Shown here: positions 1 through 7,613 of the stretch, piece by piece
Numbering within the stretch: the first letter of the stretch is position 1
Layout of the letters: every line of letters begins with the position of its first letter
DNA from: an uncultured Spirochaetales bacterium
Lineage (GTDB): Bacteria; Spirochaetota; Spirochaetia; Sphaerochaetales; Sphaerochaetaceae
Direction of reading: 5' to 3'
DNA length: 11,458 nucleotides
Assembly: GCA_934276695.1 (NCBI GenBank)
Contig: CAKQTF010000018.1
Location: 1-11,458 of the forward strand
The notes under the pieces: generated by a model
Seen by the model: only the letters and a program-made list of their open reading frames with translations
Told to the model about the DNA's origin: nothing
Database searches by the model: none
Position numbers and translations under genes: made by a program

Positions 1-1976
1 CCATCAAACAGTGTCGGCTCTGACTCCGCACTTGTCTTTGTATCCTTTGTCTGTCTTATCGAAAGGCTTGCAAGCTCCTTTGTCACAAGCTGGTTACCCC
101 TTCCGGCAGGAGTCTTTGTTATCCTGAAATCAGCGAACTTGAATTCCTCTTCAAGTATCTTATATCCAAGTCCGCTCTTGTATCTGACGGATATCCTTGC
201 ATATGGATAAAGCGACATCTTCATGATCTTCACCTTATCCCCTGTGACAGCAAAATATGACTTATCGTTTGAGAAAGCAGATATCTGGAAACGCTTTATC
301 ATATAGATCTTCTTATCATTTATCTTATCACGGTAGATAATAGTGAAGATCTCCTTTGAGATAAGATCCTTCTCCCCGTAATTGATATAGAAGATGCCTT
401 CTTTGCCGATGAATATCTTATCCGCAGCATTCACGACACGGTACTCACCGTTATTCTTCATATAGAAGACCTTATCGAATGTCGAAACCTTCAGAAGAGG
501 CTCCCCTGTCTTAATCGCAGTGCCCATGTATCCGGTATCAGGATCATATCTTAAATCCATATTCCTGACAGCAACATCCTTTGCTGTGACAGCCTCTATC
601 GATGTGATCTTTGTCCTGCGCTTTGCTTCTTCCTTATCGACAAGGCCTTCCAGCTCAGTGATGTAATCAGATGCATAGTCAATTATGTTATCAAGCTTTG
701 ATCTGCAGCTTTCCATGCTGGCCTCTATGTCGGATATATCCTTCTTGTTCTTATCAATATCAAATAGCGATATCCTGCGGATTGGTATCTTCAGAAGGAA
801 TTCAAGATCATCATCAGTAAGCGGTGTATTATCAAGCTCAGCCATGAAAGGAAGAAAGCCCTGTCTCACAGCCTTATTGACAGCTTCCTGTGTGGTCTTG
901 TTCTCAATCTTCTTGTATATGCGCTCCTCTATGAAGATCCGCTCCATCTTCCGTGCCCTGAGCTTCTCATACAGATGCCCGAGCTCAATATTAAGCTCCT
1001 TCCGCAGGACCTCAACAAGATGCTCTGCATGGAAGCTGATCATCTCGGTTATGCCAACAGACTTAGGAAGATTATCAACAATAACCAGGGGATTGACGCT
1101 TATCTTCTTCTGGCAGTCAGTAGTTGCATAAAGGACATCAATCATATCCTCTGTATATGTGCCTCTCTGCCAGTTTATCTCGATATTCGCCTTCTGGGAT
1201 GTATAGTCATTTATCGATGCTATCTTCAGCTGTCCGTTCCTGTTTGCCTTCTCTATCGACTCAATCAGTGCAGAGCTTGTGACTTCGAATGGGAGCTCTT
1301 CTATAATCAGCTTCTTAGGATCCGATGTATTGAACTTAGCCCTGACTGTGATCTTTCCACGGCCGTCATCATATTCAGATACATCAATCAGTCCGCCGCC
1401 TGGGAAATCAGGATATACAGGAACAACCTCCCCTCTGAGTGCTTTCTTCTCCGCCTCAAGCACCTCAAGGATATTATGCGGAAGGATCTTTGTTGCCATT
1501 CCGACTGCAATGCCGCTTGTTCCCTGGATTGCAACAACCGGGATCTTCGCCTGGAAGACAACCGGCTCCTGATTCCTGCCGTCATATGAATCAACATATT
1601 CAGTTATCTCAGGGCTATAAAGGACTTTCTTAGCAAAAGGCTTCAGGCGGCATTCGATATATCTTGCTGCTGCTGCACCATCCCCTGTGAGGAAGTTTCC
1701 ATAGTTACCCTGTCCCTCGATGAACAGACCCGCATTAGTCAGTGTGACAAGTGCCTCATAAATCGAAGCATCACCATGAGGATGGTACTTCATCACATGT
1801 CCGACAACGCCTGCAACCTTATTGAAGCGGCCATCATCTGTCTGCATCATCGAATGGAGGATCCTCCGCTGCACAGGCTTGAATCCATCAATCAGATCAG
1901 GAATAGCACGGTCCCTTATCACATAGGATGCATATTCAAGGAAGTATTTCTCGTATAGTTTTTCTGCCTGTGCCAT
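1..1976 (-). CDS. parC: DNA topoisomerase IV subunit A (ParC), C-terminus cut by window edge
   Basis: This is the DNA breakage-reunion subunit of topoisomerase IV, which works with ParE to decatenate and relax chromosomes. My translation runs without a stop from ATG at 1976 to the left edge, giving 658 residues. The N-terminal winged-helix region carries HPHGD (65-69) and the catalytic tyrosine, Tyr106, in AARYIECR. A helical tower follows, then roughly 180 C-terminal residues resembling a reduced GyrA/ParC beta-pinwheel, with a basic segment AGRGNQL near the end. The last visible residues, EPTLFDG, suggest the true end is close, so the protein is shorter than E. coli ParC (about 750). The start codon follows the parE stop with no gap (TAAATG), implying one transcript and coupled translation. 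In the quinolone-resistance region, Ala70 sits where Ser is common, while Glu74 keeps the acidic position. GyrA is the alternative; the short C-terminal domain and the ParE partner favour ParC. Confidence 0.93.
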   Translation of the reverse strand, partial: MAQAEKLYEKYFLEYASYVIRDRAIPDLIDGFKPVQRRILHSMMQTDDGRFNKVAGVVGHVMKYHPHGDASIYEALVTLTNAGLFIEGQGNYGNFLTGDGAAAARYIECRLKPFAKKVLYSPEITEYVDSYDGRNQEPVVFQAKIPVVAIQGTSGIAVGMATKILPHNILEVLEAEKKALRGEVVPVYPDFPGGGLIDVSEYDDGRGKITVRAKFNTSDPKKLIIEELPFEVTSSALIESIEKANRNGQLKIASINDYTSQKANIEINWQRGTYTEDMIDVLYATTDCQKKISVNPLVIVDNLPKSVGITEMISFHAEHLVEVLRKELNIELGHLYEKLRARKMERIFIEERIYKKIENKTTQEAVNKAVRQGFLPFMAELDNTPLTDDDLEFLLKIPIRRISLFDIDKNKKDISDIEASMESCRSKLDNIIDYASDYITELEGLVDKEEAKRRTKITSIEAVTAKDVAVRNMDLRYDPDTGYMGTAIKTGEPLLKVSTFDKVFYMKNNGEYRVVNAADKIFIGKEGIFYINYGEKDLISKEIFTIIYRDKINDKKIYMIKRFQISAFSNDKSYFAVTGDKVKIMKMSLYPYARISVRYKSGLGYKILEEEFKFADFRITKTPAGRGNQLVTKELASLSIRQTKDTKTSAESEPTLFD

Positions 1977-3779
1977 TTATAACAAGTTCTCCATTATGAA
2001 ATCTTTTCGCTGCGGGGTATTGTCTCCCATATAAAAGACCATCTCCTCCCTTATCTCCTTCATGCTGTTTATCGTGACAGGCACCAGCCTTATATCCTTT
2101 CCGATGAATGCACCGAATTCGCTGTCGCTTATCTCTCCAAGACCCTTGAACCGTGTTATCTCCGCACCTTTGATCTTCCTGACAGCCTCATCACGCTCCT
2201 TCTCGCTGTAGCAGTACAGTGTCTCCTTCTTATTGCGGACACGGAAAAGCGGAGTCTCAAGGATGAACAGGCGCCCGGTTGTTATTATCTCCTCAAAATA
2301 TGTGAAGAAATATGTCATGAGGAGTATTCTTATATGGAAGCCATCGACATCGGCATCTGTTGCAATCACGACTTTTCCATACCTGAGGCCTTCCATTCCA
2401 TCCTCAATCCCGAGAGCAACCATGATATTGTACAGCTCCTCGTTCTTGTAGATCTCCGTCCTGTTCAGCCCCTGCACATTCTTAGGCTTTCCTCTGAGGG
2501 CAAATACTGCCTGATAGTTTGAATCCCTTGCCTTTGCAATAGGACCTGCTGCAGAATCTCCCTCTGTGAGGAAGAGCATTGAGTTCTCACCATCCTCCTT
2601 ATGGGAAGACGGTGCATTATTAAGATGGTATTTGCATTCCTTGAGCTTAGGGATGTTTATCGCAACCCTCTTGGCCTTTTCCTTAGCGCCATTCCTGACA
2701 GCAGCCTCTTCCTTATGGACTTTCTCATTGGACTGGATCTTCTCCTGCAGCCCTGTCGCAATATCCTTATTCTTCATAAGGGCATCAATGACACCCTCCT
2801 TGACTTCCTGCACAATCCAGCTCCGGACATCAGTATTGCCAAGCTTGTTCTTTGTCTGGCTCTCAAAGACAGGATTCGAGATCTTTATCGCAACAGTCGC
2901 GACAATACCATCCCTGATCTCAGGAGCTGCCCATGTCTTCTTGTAGTATTCATTCACTCCCTTCAGCACACCTTCCTTGAATGCTGCCTCATGTGTGCCG
3001 CCATCGCTCGTATACTGTCCATTAACATAGCTATGATAGCTTTCACCATAGCCATTTGTATGGGTGAATGCAAATTCAAGATGCTCATTCTTGAACTGGA
3101 TCAGAGGATACAGCCCATCCTCTCCAAGGATCTTATGGACAAGATCCATCAGTCCGTTAGGGCTCTTTATGATCTTCTTGTTGAAGTCTATCGTCAGTCC
3201 CTTATTCAGATATGCATAATTCCAGAGCCTGGTCTCAACGAAATCCAGATTATAATCATAATTCGGGAAAATGCTATCTGAGTCATCAGGTGTGAATTCC
3301 ACATATGTGCCATTGTGCTCCGATGACTTGCCCTTGCTTTTCCTGATCAGCTTCCCACATTCAAATTCAGCAGATGCATATTCGCCATCCCTGAAGCTCT
3401 TAACAAGGAAATGCTTGGAAAGAGCATTAACAGCCTTGGTTCCGACGCCATTGAGGCCTACTGAGTATTTGAATACCTCATTATCATACTTTGCACCGGT
3501 ATTTATGACAGACACACATTCAACAACCTTATTAAGCGGTATTCCACGGCCGAAATCCCTCACTGTCACCTGATTATTCAGTATGGTAACGTTTATCCTG
3601 CTTCCATAACCAGCCATGAACTCATCAATTGCATTATCAATGACTTCCTTGAGCAGAATATAGATTCCATCATCAGGATGGCTTCCGTTTCCCAGCCGCC
3701 CGATGTACATTCCAGGACGGGTCCTTATATGCTCTATGGAAGATAAAGATTTTATCGCACTATCATCATAATTCGCCAT
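1977..3779 (-). CDS. parE: DNA topoisomerase IV subunit B (ParE)
   Basis: This is the ATPase subunit of topoisomerase IV, 600 residues and apparently complete. The GHKL ATP-binding domain shows KEVIDNAIDE (44-53, Glu45 catalytic and Asn49 binding Mg), DFGRGIP (75-81) and the glycine-rich lid GLNGVGTKAVNALS (108-121). The transducer domain follows, with the QTK lysine at 310. The TOPRIM domain has EGDSAAG (406-412) and DADVDG (475-480), the acidic metal-binding residues for DNA cleavage, followed by RFKGLGEI (543-550). The N-terminal wording (HIRTRPGMYIGRLG, then DDGIYILLKEVID) matches the ParE form I associate with Bacteroidetes and spirochaetes rather than E. coli GyrB. It is the first gene of a parE-parC pair and is divergent from the GNAT gene. 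No Shine-Dalgarno lies at normal spacing; a perfect TATAAT ends 6 bases before the ATG, so translation may be leaderless. Confidence 0.96.
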   Translation of the reverse strand: MANYDDSAIKSLSSIEHIRTRPGMYIGRLGNGSHPDDGIYILLKEVIDNAIDEFMAGYGSRINVTILNNQVTVRDFGRGIPLNKVVECVSVINTGAKYDNEVFKYSVGLNGVGTKAVNALSKHFLVKSFRDGEYASAEFECGKLIRKSKGKSSEHNGTYVEFTPDDSDSIFPNYDYNLDFVETRLWNYAYLNKGLTIDFNKKIIKSPNGLMDLVHKILGEDGLYPLIQFKNEHLEFAFTHTNGYGESYHSYVNGQYTSDGGTHEAAFKEGVLKGVNEYYKKTWAAPEIRDGIVATVAIKISNPVFESQTKNKLGNTDVRSWIVQEVKEGVIDALMKNKDIATGLQEKIQSNEKVHKEEAAVRNGAKEKAKRVAINIPKLKECKYHLNNAPSSHKEDGENSMLFLTEGDSAAGPIAKARDSNYQAVFALRGKPKNVQGLNRTEIYKNEELYNIMVALGIEDGMEGLRYGKVVIATDADVDGFHIRILLMTYFFTYFEEIITTGRLFILETPLFRVRNKKETLYCYSEKERDEAVRKIKGAEITRFKGLGEISDSEFGAFIGKDIRLVPVTINSMKEIREEMVFYMGDNTPQRKDFIMENLL

Positions 3780-3785
3780 GATAGC

Positions 3786-3815
3786 ATTATAGCCTTAATA
3801 AGGTGAAAAAAACAA
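3786..3815 (-). promoter_or_regulatory. Candidate parE promoter, leaderless geometry
   Basis: Reading the minus strand, TTGTTT (3815-3810) and a perfect TATAAT (3791-3786) are separated by 18 bases. With the usual 6-base discriminator, transcription would start at the A of the parE ATG (3779). The spacer contains an 11-base inverted repeat, CCTTATTAAGG (3803-3793), which could be an operator or chance. The AAGG inside that repeat is 13 bases from the ATG, too far for a normal Shine-Dalgarno. The -10 box is convincing; the -35 matches only three of six consensus bases. Confidence 0.55.
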
Positions 3816-3877
3816 ATAGCACAGGCATCATAATTCCTGCGCTGACTCCAGCATGGAAGAATCACAGGCTGGCAGTT

Positions 3878-3906
3878 TTGCTTTAAAATGCTTCATATGC
3901 GATAAT
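3878..3906 (+). promoter_or_regulatory. Candidate promoter for the GNAT-membrane fusion gene
   Basis: TTGCTT (3878-3883) and GATAAT (3901-3906) are spaced by exactly 17 bases. The predicted start of transcription is near 3912-3913, giving a leader of only about 8 bases before ATG 3921. AAGG (3912-3915) lies 5 bases before the ATG and could serve as a Shine-Dalgarno, but it would sit at the very 5' end of the RNA. An alternative -10-like TAAAAT at 3884-3889 has no good -35 partner. This is a weak call, resting on one good hexamer and the spacing. Confidence 0.3.
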
Positions 3907-3920
3907 CATCCAAGGCTGAC

Positions 3921-4973
3921 ATGATAGAAGTAAGAACAATAAGAGAGGATGAGATAGAAAAAGCGGATGCTATAATGAGAGCATCCTTTCCTTCATCATA
4001 CTACTCCATCTTCTATCTTTATCCGGATTCCACTCTAGTTGCAGTGGAAGACGGTGCAATACTTGGCGGAATCAATCTCGATATATATGAAGCCACTGTC
4101 AGAGTCGGATATATCGGATGGCTGTATGTAGCAGAAGAAGCTAGAGGCAGAGGAATCAGCCGGATGCTTGCAGATAAGGCAATTGAATTCCTAGAAGACA
4201 ACGTGCATGCAGACGAGATTCTGTTATGCATTGAAGGTGATAATCCTTCCTCATTCAAGAACTTCTCCTCACGGGAAGGATTCAGCATAATGTCCTTACA
4301 CGAGGAAATCTCAGTATTCAGATGGAACATATTCAGAGTATACCGCCACTCATCCCGCTTCTTTGACATGGGATATTTCATGTGGCATAAGAGCATGCAT
4401 TCAGTGAAAAGCAGCAGATCGCTGTATGCAGGCCGGGGAAAGCAGATAGCATCATTCATATGCACAGTGCTTATCAATACACTGCTCTACGTCCTGATGG
4501 CTCTTAAATTCAATAGGATATCAGCACTTATGCTGCTTACACCGGCAATTGCGCTATCGTCCCGCATAGCCACAGAAGCTTTATCAATGCGCCTGATGGG
4601 AACTGAGCCGCTATTCCTACCATGGGACTCATCATGGATATCATCATTGCTATCATTAGCGCTTCCATTCTATTTTCCATCCCCAGGCGGGATTTACCCC
4701 AGAGGAGACAGCTGGTCACTGGGGAAAAAGGAAAGAGTGCTCGGAATGAGTGCAATATCAGGGGTAATAGCAGAAGCTGCAATGCTTCTGGTAATGCATG
4801 GCAGATATGAATACCTCGCATTCGGCATTCCGCTGTTCCTTCTTGATACAGTATTCCCAATGTACCCATTCTGCGGATTTCTGGCATCAAGAATACGGAG
4901 GACAGCAGGCAGGCTGTATCCTATAGCTATCATCCTATCAGTTGTCATCTCTGTATTATCAATACTCTTCTGA
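3921..4973 (+). CDS. GNAT acetyltransferase fused to a degenerate site-2-protease-like membrane domain
   Basis: This is a 350-residue two-part protein. Residues 1-135 look like a GNAT N-acetyltransferase: a beta strand ending IGWLYV (65-70) is followed by the acetyl-CoA loop EARGRGIS (73-80, an R-x-x-G pattern with Ser in the last small position), then an amphipathic helix. Residues 140-172 are a basic linker. Residues 175-350 are hydrophobic, with about six predicted membrane helices (near 177-195, 201-214, 239-252, 276-292, 298-313 and 332-349). This half aligns by eye with the M50/site-2 protease core, but the HExxH site reads RIATE (215-219, followed by ALSMRLMG), and the family's N-x-x-P-x-x-P-x-D-G motif reads TVFPMYPFCG (310-319) with Thr for Asn and Cys for Asp. 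Protease activity is therefore unlikely; the acetyltransferase may be tethered to the cytoplasmic membrane. The GNAT call is firm, the S2P-like call is inference, and the substrate is unknown. AAGG upstream supports the start. Confidence 0.8.
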   Translation: MIEVRTIREDEIEKADAIMRASFPSSYYSIFYLYPDSTLVAVEDGAILGGINLDIYEATVRVGYIGWLYVAEEARGRGISRMLADKAIEFLEDNVHADEILLCIEGDNPSSFKNFSSREGFSIMSLHEEISVFRWNIFRVYRHSSRFFDMGYFMWHKSMHSVKSSRSLYAGRGKQIASFICTVLINTLLYVLMALKFNRISALMLLTPAIALSSRIATEALSMRLMGTEPLFLPWDSSWISSLLSLALPFYFPSPGGIYPRGDSWSLGKKERVLGMSAISGVIAEAAMLLVMHGRYEYLAFGIPLFLLDTVFPMYPFCGFLASRIRRTAGRLYPIAIILSVVISVLSILF

Positions 4974-5009
4974 CTGCAGTGTGCGATTATAGGAATTTTC
5001 CATTCTTAG

Positions 5010-5018
5010 TGGTAAAAT
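5010..5018 (+). promoter_or_regulatory. Candidate extended -10 promoter for leuS, leaderless geometry
   Basis: TGGTAAAAT (5010-5018) is an extended -10 box (TGn followed by TAAAAT) ending 7 bases before the leuS ATG, so transcription would begin at or one base before the start codon. No good -35 is found at 16-18 bases; that position is instead occupied by GGAATTTTCC (4992-5001), two 4-base inverted arms that could bind a regulator or mean nothing. An AGG (5019-5021) four bases before the ATG is a poor Shine-Dalgarno. Confidence 0.4.
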
Positions 5019-5025
5019 AGGTTAT

Positions 5026-7539
5026 ATGAGCAAATATCCTTTCAATGAAATCGAGCCTAAATGGCAGAAATACTGGGAAGAGAACAAGACCTTCAGAGCA
5101 GAAGAAGCCCCTTCTTATCCGAAAGATAAGAGGATGTATGTCCTTGATATGTTCCCATACCCATCAGGAGCCGGCCTCCATGTCGGGCATCCCGAGGGTT
5201 ATACAGCAACAGATATCTATTCCAGGTATCTGAGAATGAATGGCTATAATGTCCTCCATCCAATGGGATTCGACTCATTCGGCCTTCCTGCTGAGAACTA
5301 TGCAATAAAGACTGGTACACATCCATATGTGACAACCAATAAGAATATCGATAATTTCAGGCGGCAGATAAAAAGCCTCGGATTCTCCTATGACTGGGAC
5401 AGGGAGATAAGCACATGCAATGAAGATTACTATCACTGGACTCAGTGGATTTTTGAGCAGCTCTATAAAAAAGGGCTGGCCTATGAAGCATCTACACCTA
5501 TAAACTGGTGTCCTGACTGCAAAACAGGACTTGCGAATGAAGAAGTCAAGGAAGGCCACTGCGAAAGGTGCGGCGCAAAGGTCGAGAAGAAGAACATCAG
5601 GCAGTGGATCCTGAAGATCACAGCATATGCAGATAAGCTTCTTGAGGATCTGGATACACTTGACTGGCCTGAGTCAGTGAAGGCAATGCAGCGCAACTGG
5701 ATCGGACGGAGCGAAGGCGCAGCAGTGTTCTTCCAGCTGGAGAACAGCGATGAGAAGCTTGAAGTATATACAACAAGATGCGACACGCTGTTCGGTGCAA
5801 CATATATGGTAATCGCTCCGGAGCATCCTCTTGTAGGCAAGCTCACAACACCAGAACAGAAAGCTGCTGTTGAGAAGTACCTTGATGAGACAAAGCATAA
5901 GAGTGACCTTGAAAGGACAGATCTTGCAAAAGACAAGACTGGCGTCTTCTCAGGCTCCTATGCAATAAATCCAGTGAATGGGAAAAGGATTCCTATCTGG
6001 ATTGCAGACTATGTGCTCATCTCTTATGGCACAGGAGCGATAATGGCTGTTCCTGCACACGATGAAAGAGACTGGGAATTCGCAAAGAAATTCAATCTGC
6101 CTATCATTGAAGTGCTTAAGAGCAAGGTAGATGTACAGGAAGAGGCCTGGACAGAAGATGGCGAGCATGTCAATTCAGAGTGGCTTAATGGCCTCAATAA
6201 GGCAGATGCAATAGCAAAGATGCTCGAGTTCCTGGAAGAGAAAGGCTGCGGGCACAAAGCAGTCAACTATAAGCTCAGGGACTGGGTATTCTCACGCCAG
6301 CGCTATTGGGGTGAGCCTATTCCACTGATCCACTGCCCGAAGTGCGGAACAGTGCTGGTGCCGGAGGATGAGCTTCCGCTCACACTTCCGCAGGTACAGA
6401 AATACGAGCCATCAGGCACAGGGGAATCACCTCTTGTGAATGTGAGCGAATGGGTGAACTGCAAATGCCCAGAGTGCGGCGGAGATGCAAAAAGAGAGAC
6501 CAATACAATGCCTCAGTGGGCTGGCTCATGCTGGTACTACCTAAGATATATCGACCCGAAGAACAGCAAGGCATTTGTTGATCCTGAGAAGGAGAAATAC
6601 TGGATGCCTGTGGATCTGTATATCGGCGGAGCTGAGCATGCTGTGCTCCATCTTCTGTATTCAAGGTTCTGGCATAAGGTTCTATATGATCTTGGGCTTG
6701 TTTCAACGAAGGAGCCTTTCCAGAAGCTTGTCAACCAGGGCATGATCACTTCCTTCGCTTATCAGAAAGCCAATAAATCCCTTGTTCCGACCGATCTTGT
6801 AGAGGAAAAGGATGGGAAGTACTTTGACAAGGAGACTGGAGAAGAGCTTACACAGGTAATCGCAAAGATGTCGAAGAGTCTCAAGAACGTAATCAACCCG
6901 GATGATTTCATCAGGGATTACGGAGCTGACTCTGTCAGGATGTATGAGATGTTCATGGGTCCTCTGAGAGAATCAAAGCCATGGGCAACAAACGGGTTCA
7001 TAGGTGTCTACAGATTCCTTGATAGAACATGGAGAATCGCAACAGAGAAGAAGATAGAGGATACTGAGCTCAGCAGGGATCTTGATAAGCTCATGAACAA
7101 GACAATCAAGAAAGTAAGCGAGGATACAGCATCTCTCAGCTTCAATACAGCAATATCACAGATGATGGTATTCGTAAATGAGCTCAATAAGCTTGATGTA
7201 ATACCGAAGAAGGCACTTGAGACTCTCACATTGCTGCTCTCTCCATATACACCGCATCTGGCTGAAGAGCTATGGTCAATGCTTGGGCATGAACCTTCAG
7301 TCGCTCTGGTGAAGTGGCCTGAGTATGATGCTGAGAAATGCAAGGATGATGAGATTGAGATTGTAGTCCAGATAAACGGAAAGCTCAGGAGCAAGCTCAT
7401 AATGCCTCATGGTGCATCAAAGGATGAGATGCTCGAGAAGGCGAAAGCAGATGAGAAGATAAAGACCTGGACAGACGGAAAGACAATCATAAAGGAGATT
7501 GTCGTTCCAGGAAAGCTGGTGAATATCGTTGTAAAATAG
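5026..7539 (+). CDS. leuS: Leucyl-tRNA synthetase
   Basis: This class I synthetase charges tRNA-Leu in the cytoplasm. It has 837 residues, a normal bacterial length. The Rossmann catalytic core opens with [18 protein letters not shown], with the HIGH-type motif as HVGH at 52-55. The first zinc knuckle has Cys162, Cys165, Cys179 and Cys182. The inserted CP1 editing domain includes [12 protein letters not shown] (249-260) and [13 protein letters not shown] (341-353). A second zinc-type module contains CPKCG and, further on, CKCPECGG. The KMSKS loop is at 614-618, followed by the helical anticodon-binding domain and a C-terminal domain with [12 protein letters not shown]. The editing threonine motif usually reads TTRPDT; here Pro is Cys. 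The protein wording matches my memory of Treponema LeuS and is the best lineage clue here. The gene lies 52 bases after the GNAT gene on the same strand and probably has its own promoter. It is convergent with sdaA. Confidence 0.98.
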   Translation: MSKYPFNEIEPKWQKYWEENKTFRAEEAPSYPKDKRMYVLDMFPYPSGAGLHVGHPEGYTATDIYSRYLRMNGYNVLHPMGFDSFGLPAENYAIKTGTHPYVTTNKNIDNFRRQIKSLGFSYDWDREISTCNEDYYHWTQWIFEQLYKKGLAYEASTPINWCPDCKTGLANEEVKEGHCERCGAKVEKKNIRQWILKITAYADKLLEDLDTLDWPESVKAMQRNWIGRSEGAAVFFQLENSDEKLEVYTTRCDTLFGATYMVIAPEHPLVGKLTTPEQKAAVEKYLDETKHKSDLERTDLAKDKTGVFSGSYAINPVNGKRIPIWIADYVLISYGTGAIMAVPAHDERDWEFAKKFNLPIIEVLKSKVDVQEEAWTEDGEHVNSEWLNGLNKADAIAKMLEFLEEKGCGHKAVNYKLRDWVFSRQRYWGEPIPLIHCPKCGTVLVPEDELPLTLPQVQKYEPSGTGESPLVNVSEWVNCKCPECGGDAKRETNTMPQWAGSCWYYLRYIDPKNSKAFVDPEKEKYWMPVDLYIGGAEHAVLHLLYSRFWHKVLYDLGLVSTKEPFQKLVNQGMITSFAYQKANKSLVPTDLVEEKDGKYFDKETGEELTQVIAKMSKSLKNVINPDDFIRDYGADSVRMYEMFMGPLRESKPWATNGFIGVYRFLDRTWRIATEKKIEDTELSRDLDKLMNKTIKKVSEDTASLSFNTAISQMMVFVNELNKLDVIPKKALETLTLLLSPYTPHLAEELWSMLGHEPSVALVKWPEYDAEKCKDDEIEIVVQINGKLRSKLIMPHGASKDEMLEKAKADEKIKTWTDGKTIIKEIVVPGKLVNIVVK

Positions 7540-7559
7540 GCTATAGGCCAGGAAAGAAT

Positions 7560-7596
7560 AAGAGGCAAGCACTTCAGCTTGCCTCTTGTTTTAATT
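7560..7596 (+). terminator. Rho-independent terminator after leuS, possibly bidirectional
   Basis: A perfect 11-bp stem pairs AAGAGGCAAGC (7560-7570) with GCTTGCCTCTT (7577-7587) around a 6-base loop, ACTTCA. It is followed on the plus strand by the T-rich run GTTTTAATT. It starts 21 bases after the leuS stop. On the minus strand the hairpin lies 27 bases past the sdaA stop and is followed by ATTCTTTCC, a weaker T-rich tail, so it probably also serves sdaA. It fills the only gap between these convergent genes. Confidence 0.88.
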
Positions 7597-7613
7597 ATAT
7601 TGATCACAATGAA

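Noticed and set aside
975..1589. Long plus-strand reading frame (204 codons) opposite parC
   Set aside because: It lies wholly antisense to the well-supported ParC coding frame, its translation is low in complexity with no recognisable domain, and it has no ribosome-binding site. Such frames arise from the codon use of the real gene.
2601..3281. Plus-strand reading frame of 226 codons opposite parE
   Set aside because: It lies entirely inside parE, whose GHKL, transducer and TOPRIM motifs are continuous in the other strand. The antisense product shows no family features.
3848..3883. Possible hairpin CCAGC...GCTGG followed by TTTTGCTTT in the divergent spacer
   Set aside because: It has only five paired bases around a 15-base loop. 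There is no gene upstream on the plus strand to terminate, so chance is the better explanation.
4019..4477. Minus-strand reading frame of 152 codons opposite the GNAT gene
   Set aside because: It is antisense to a clear acetyltransferase frame with a CoA-binding loop. It has no start signal and no recognisable domain.
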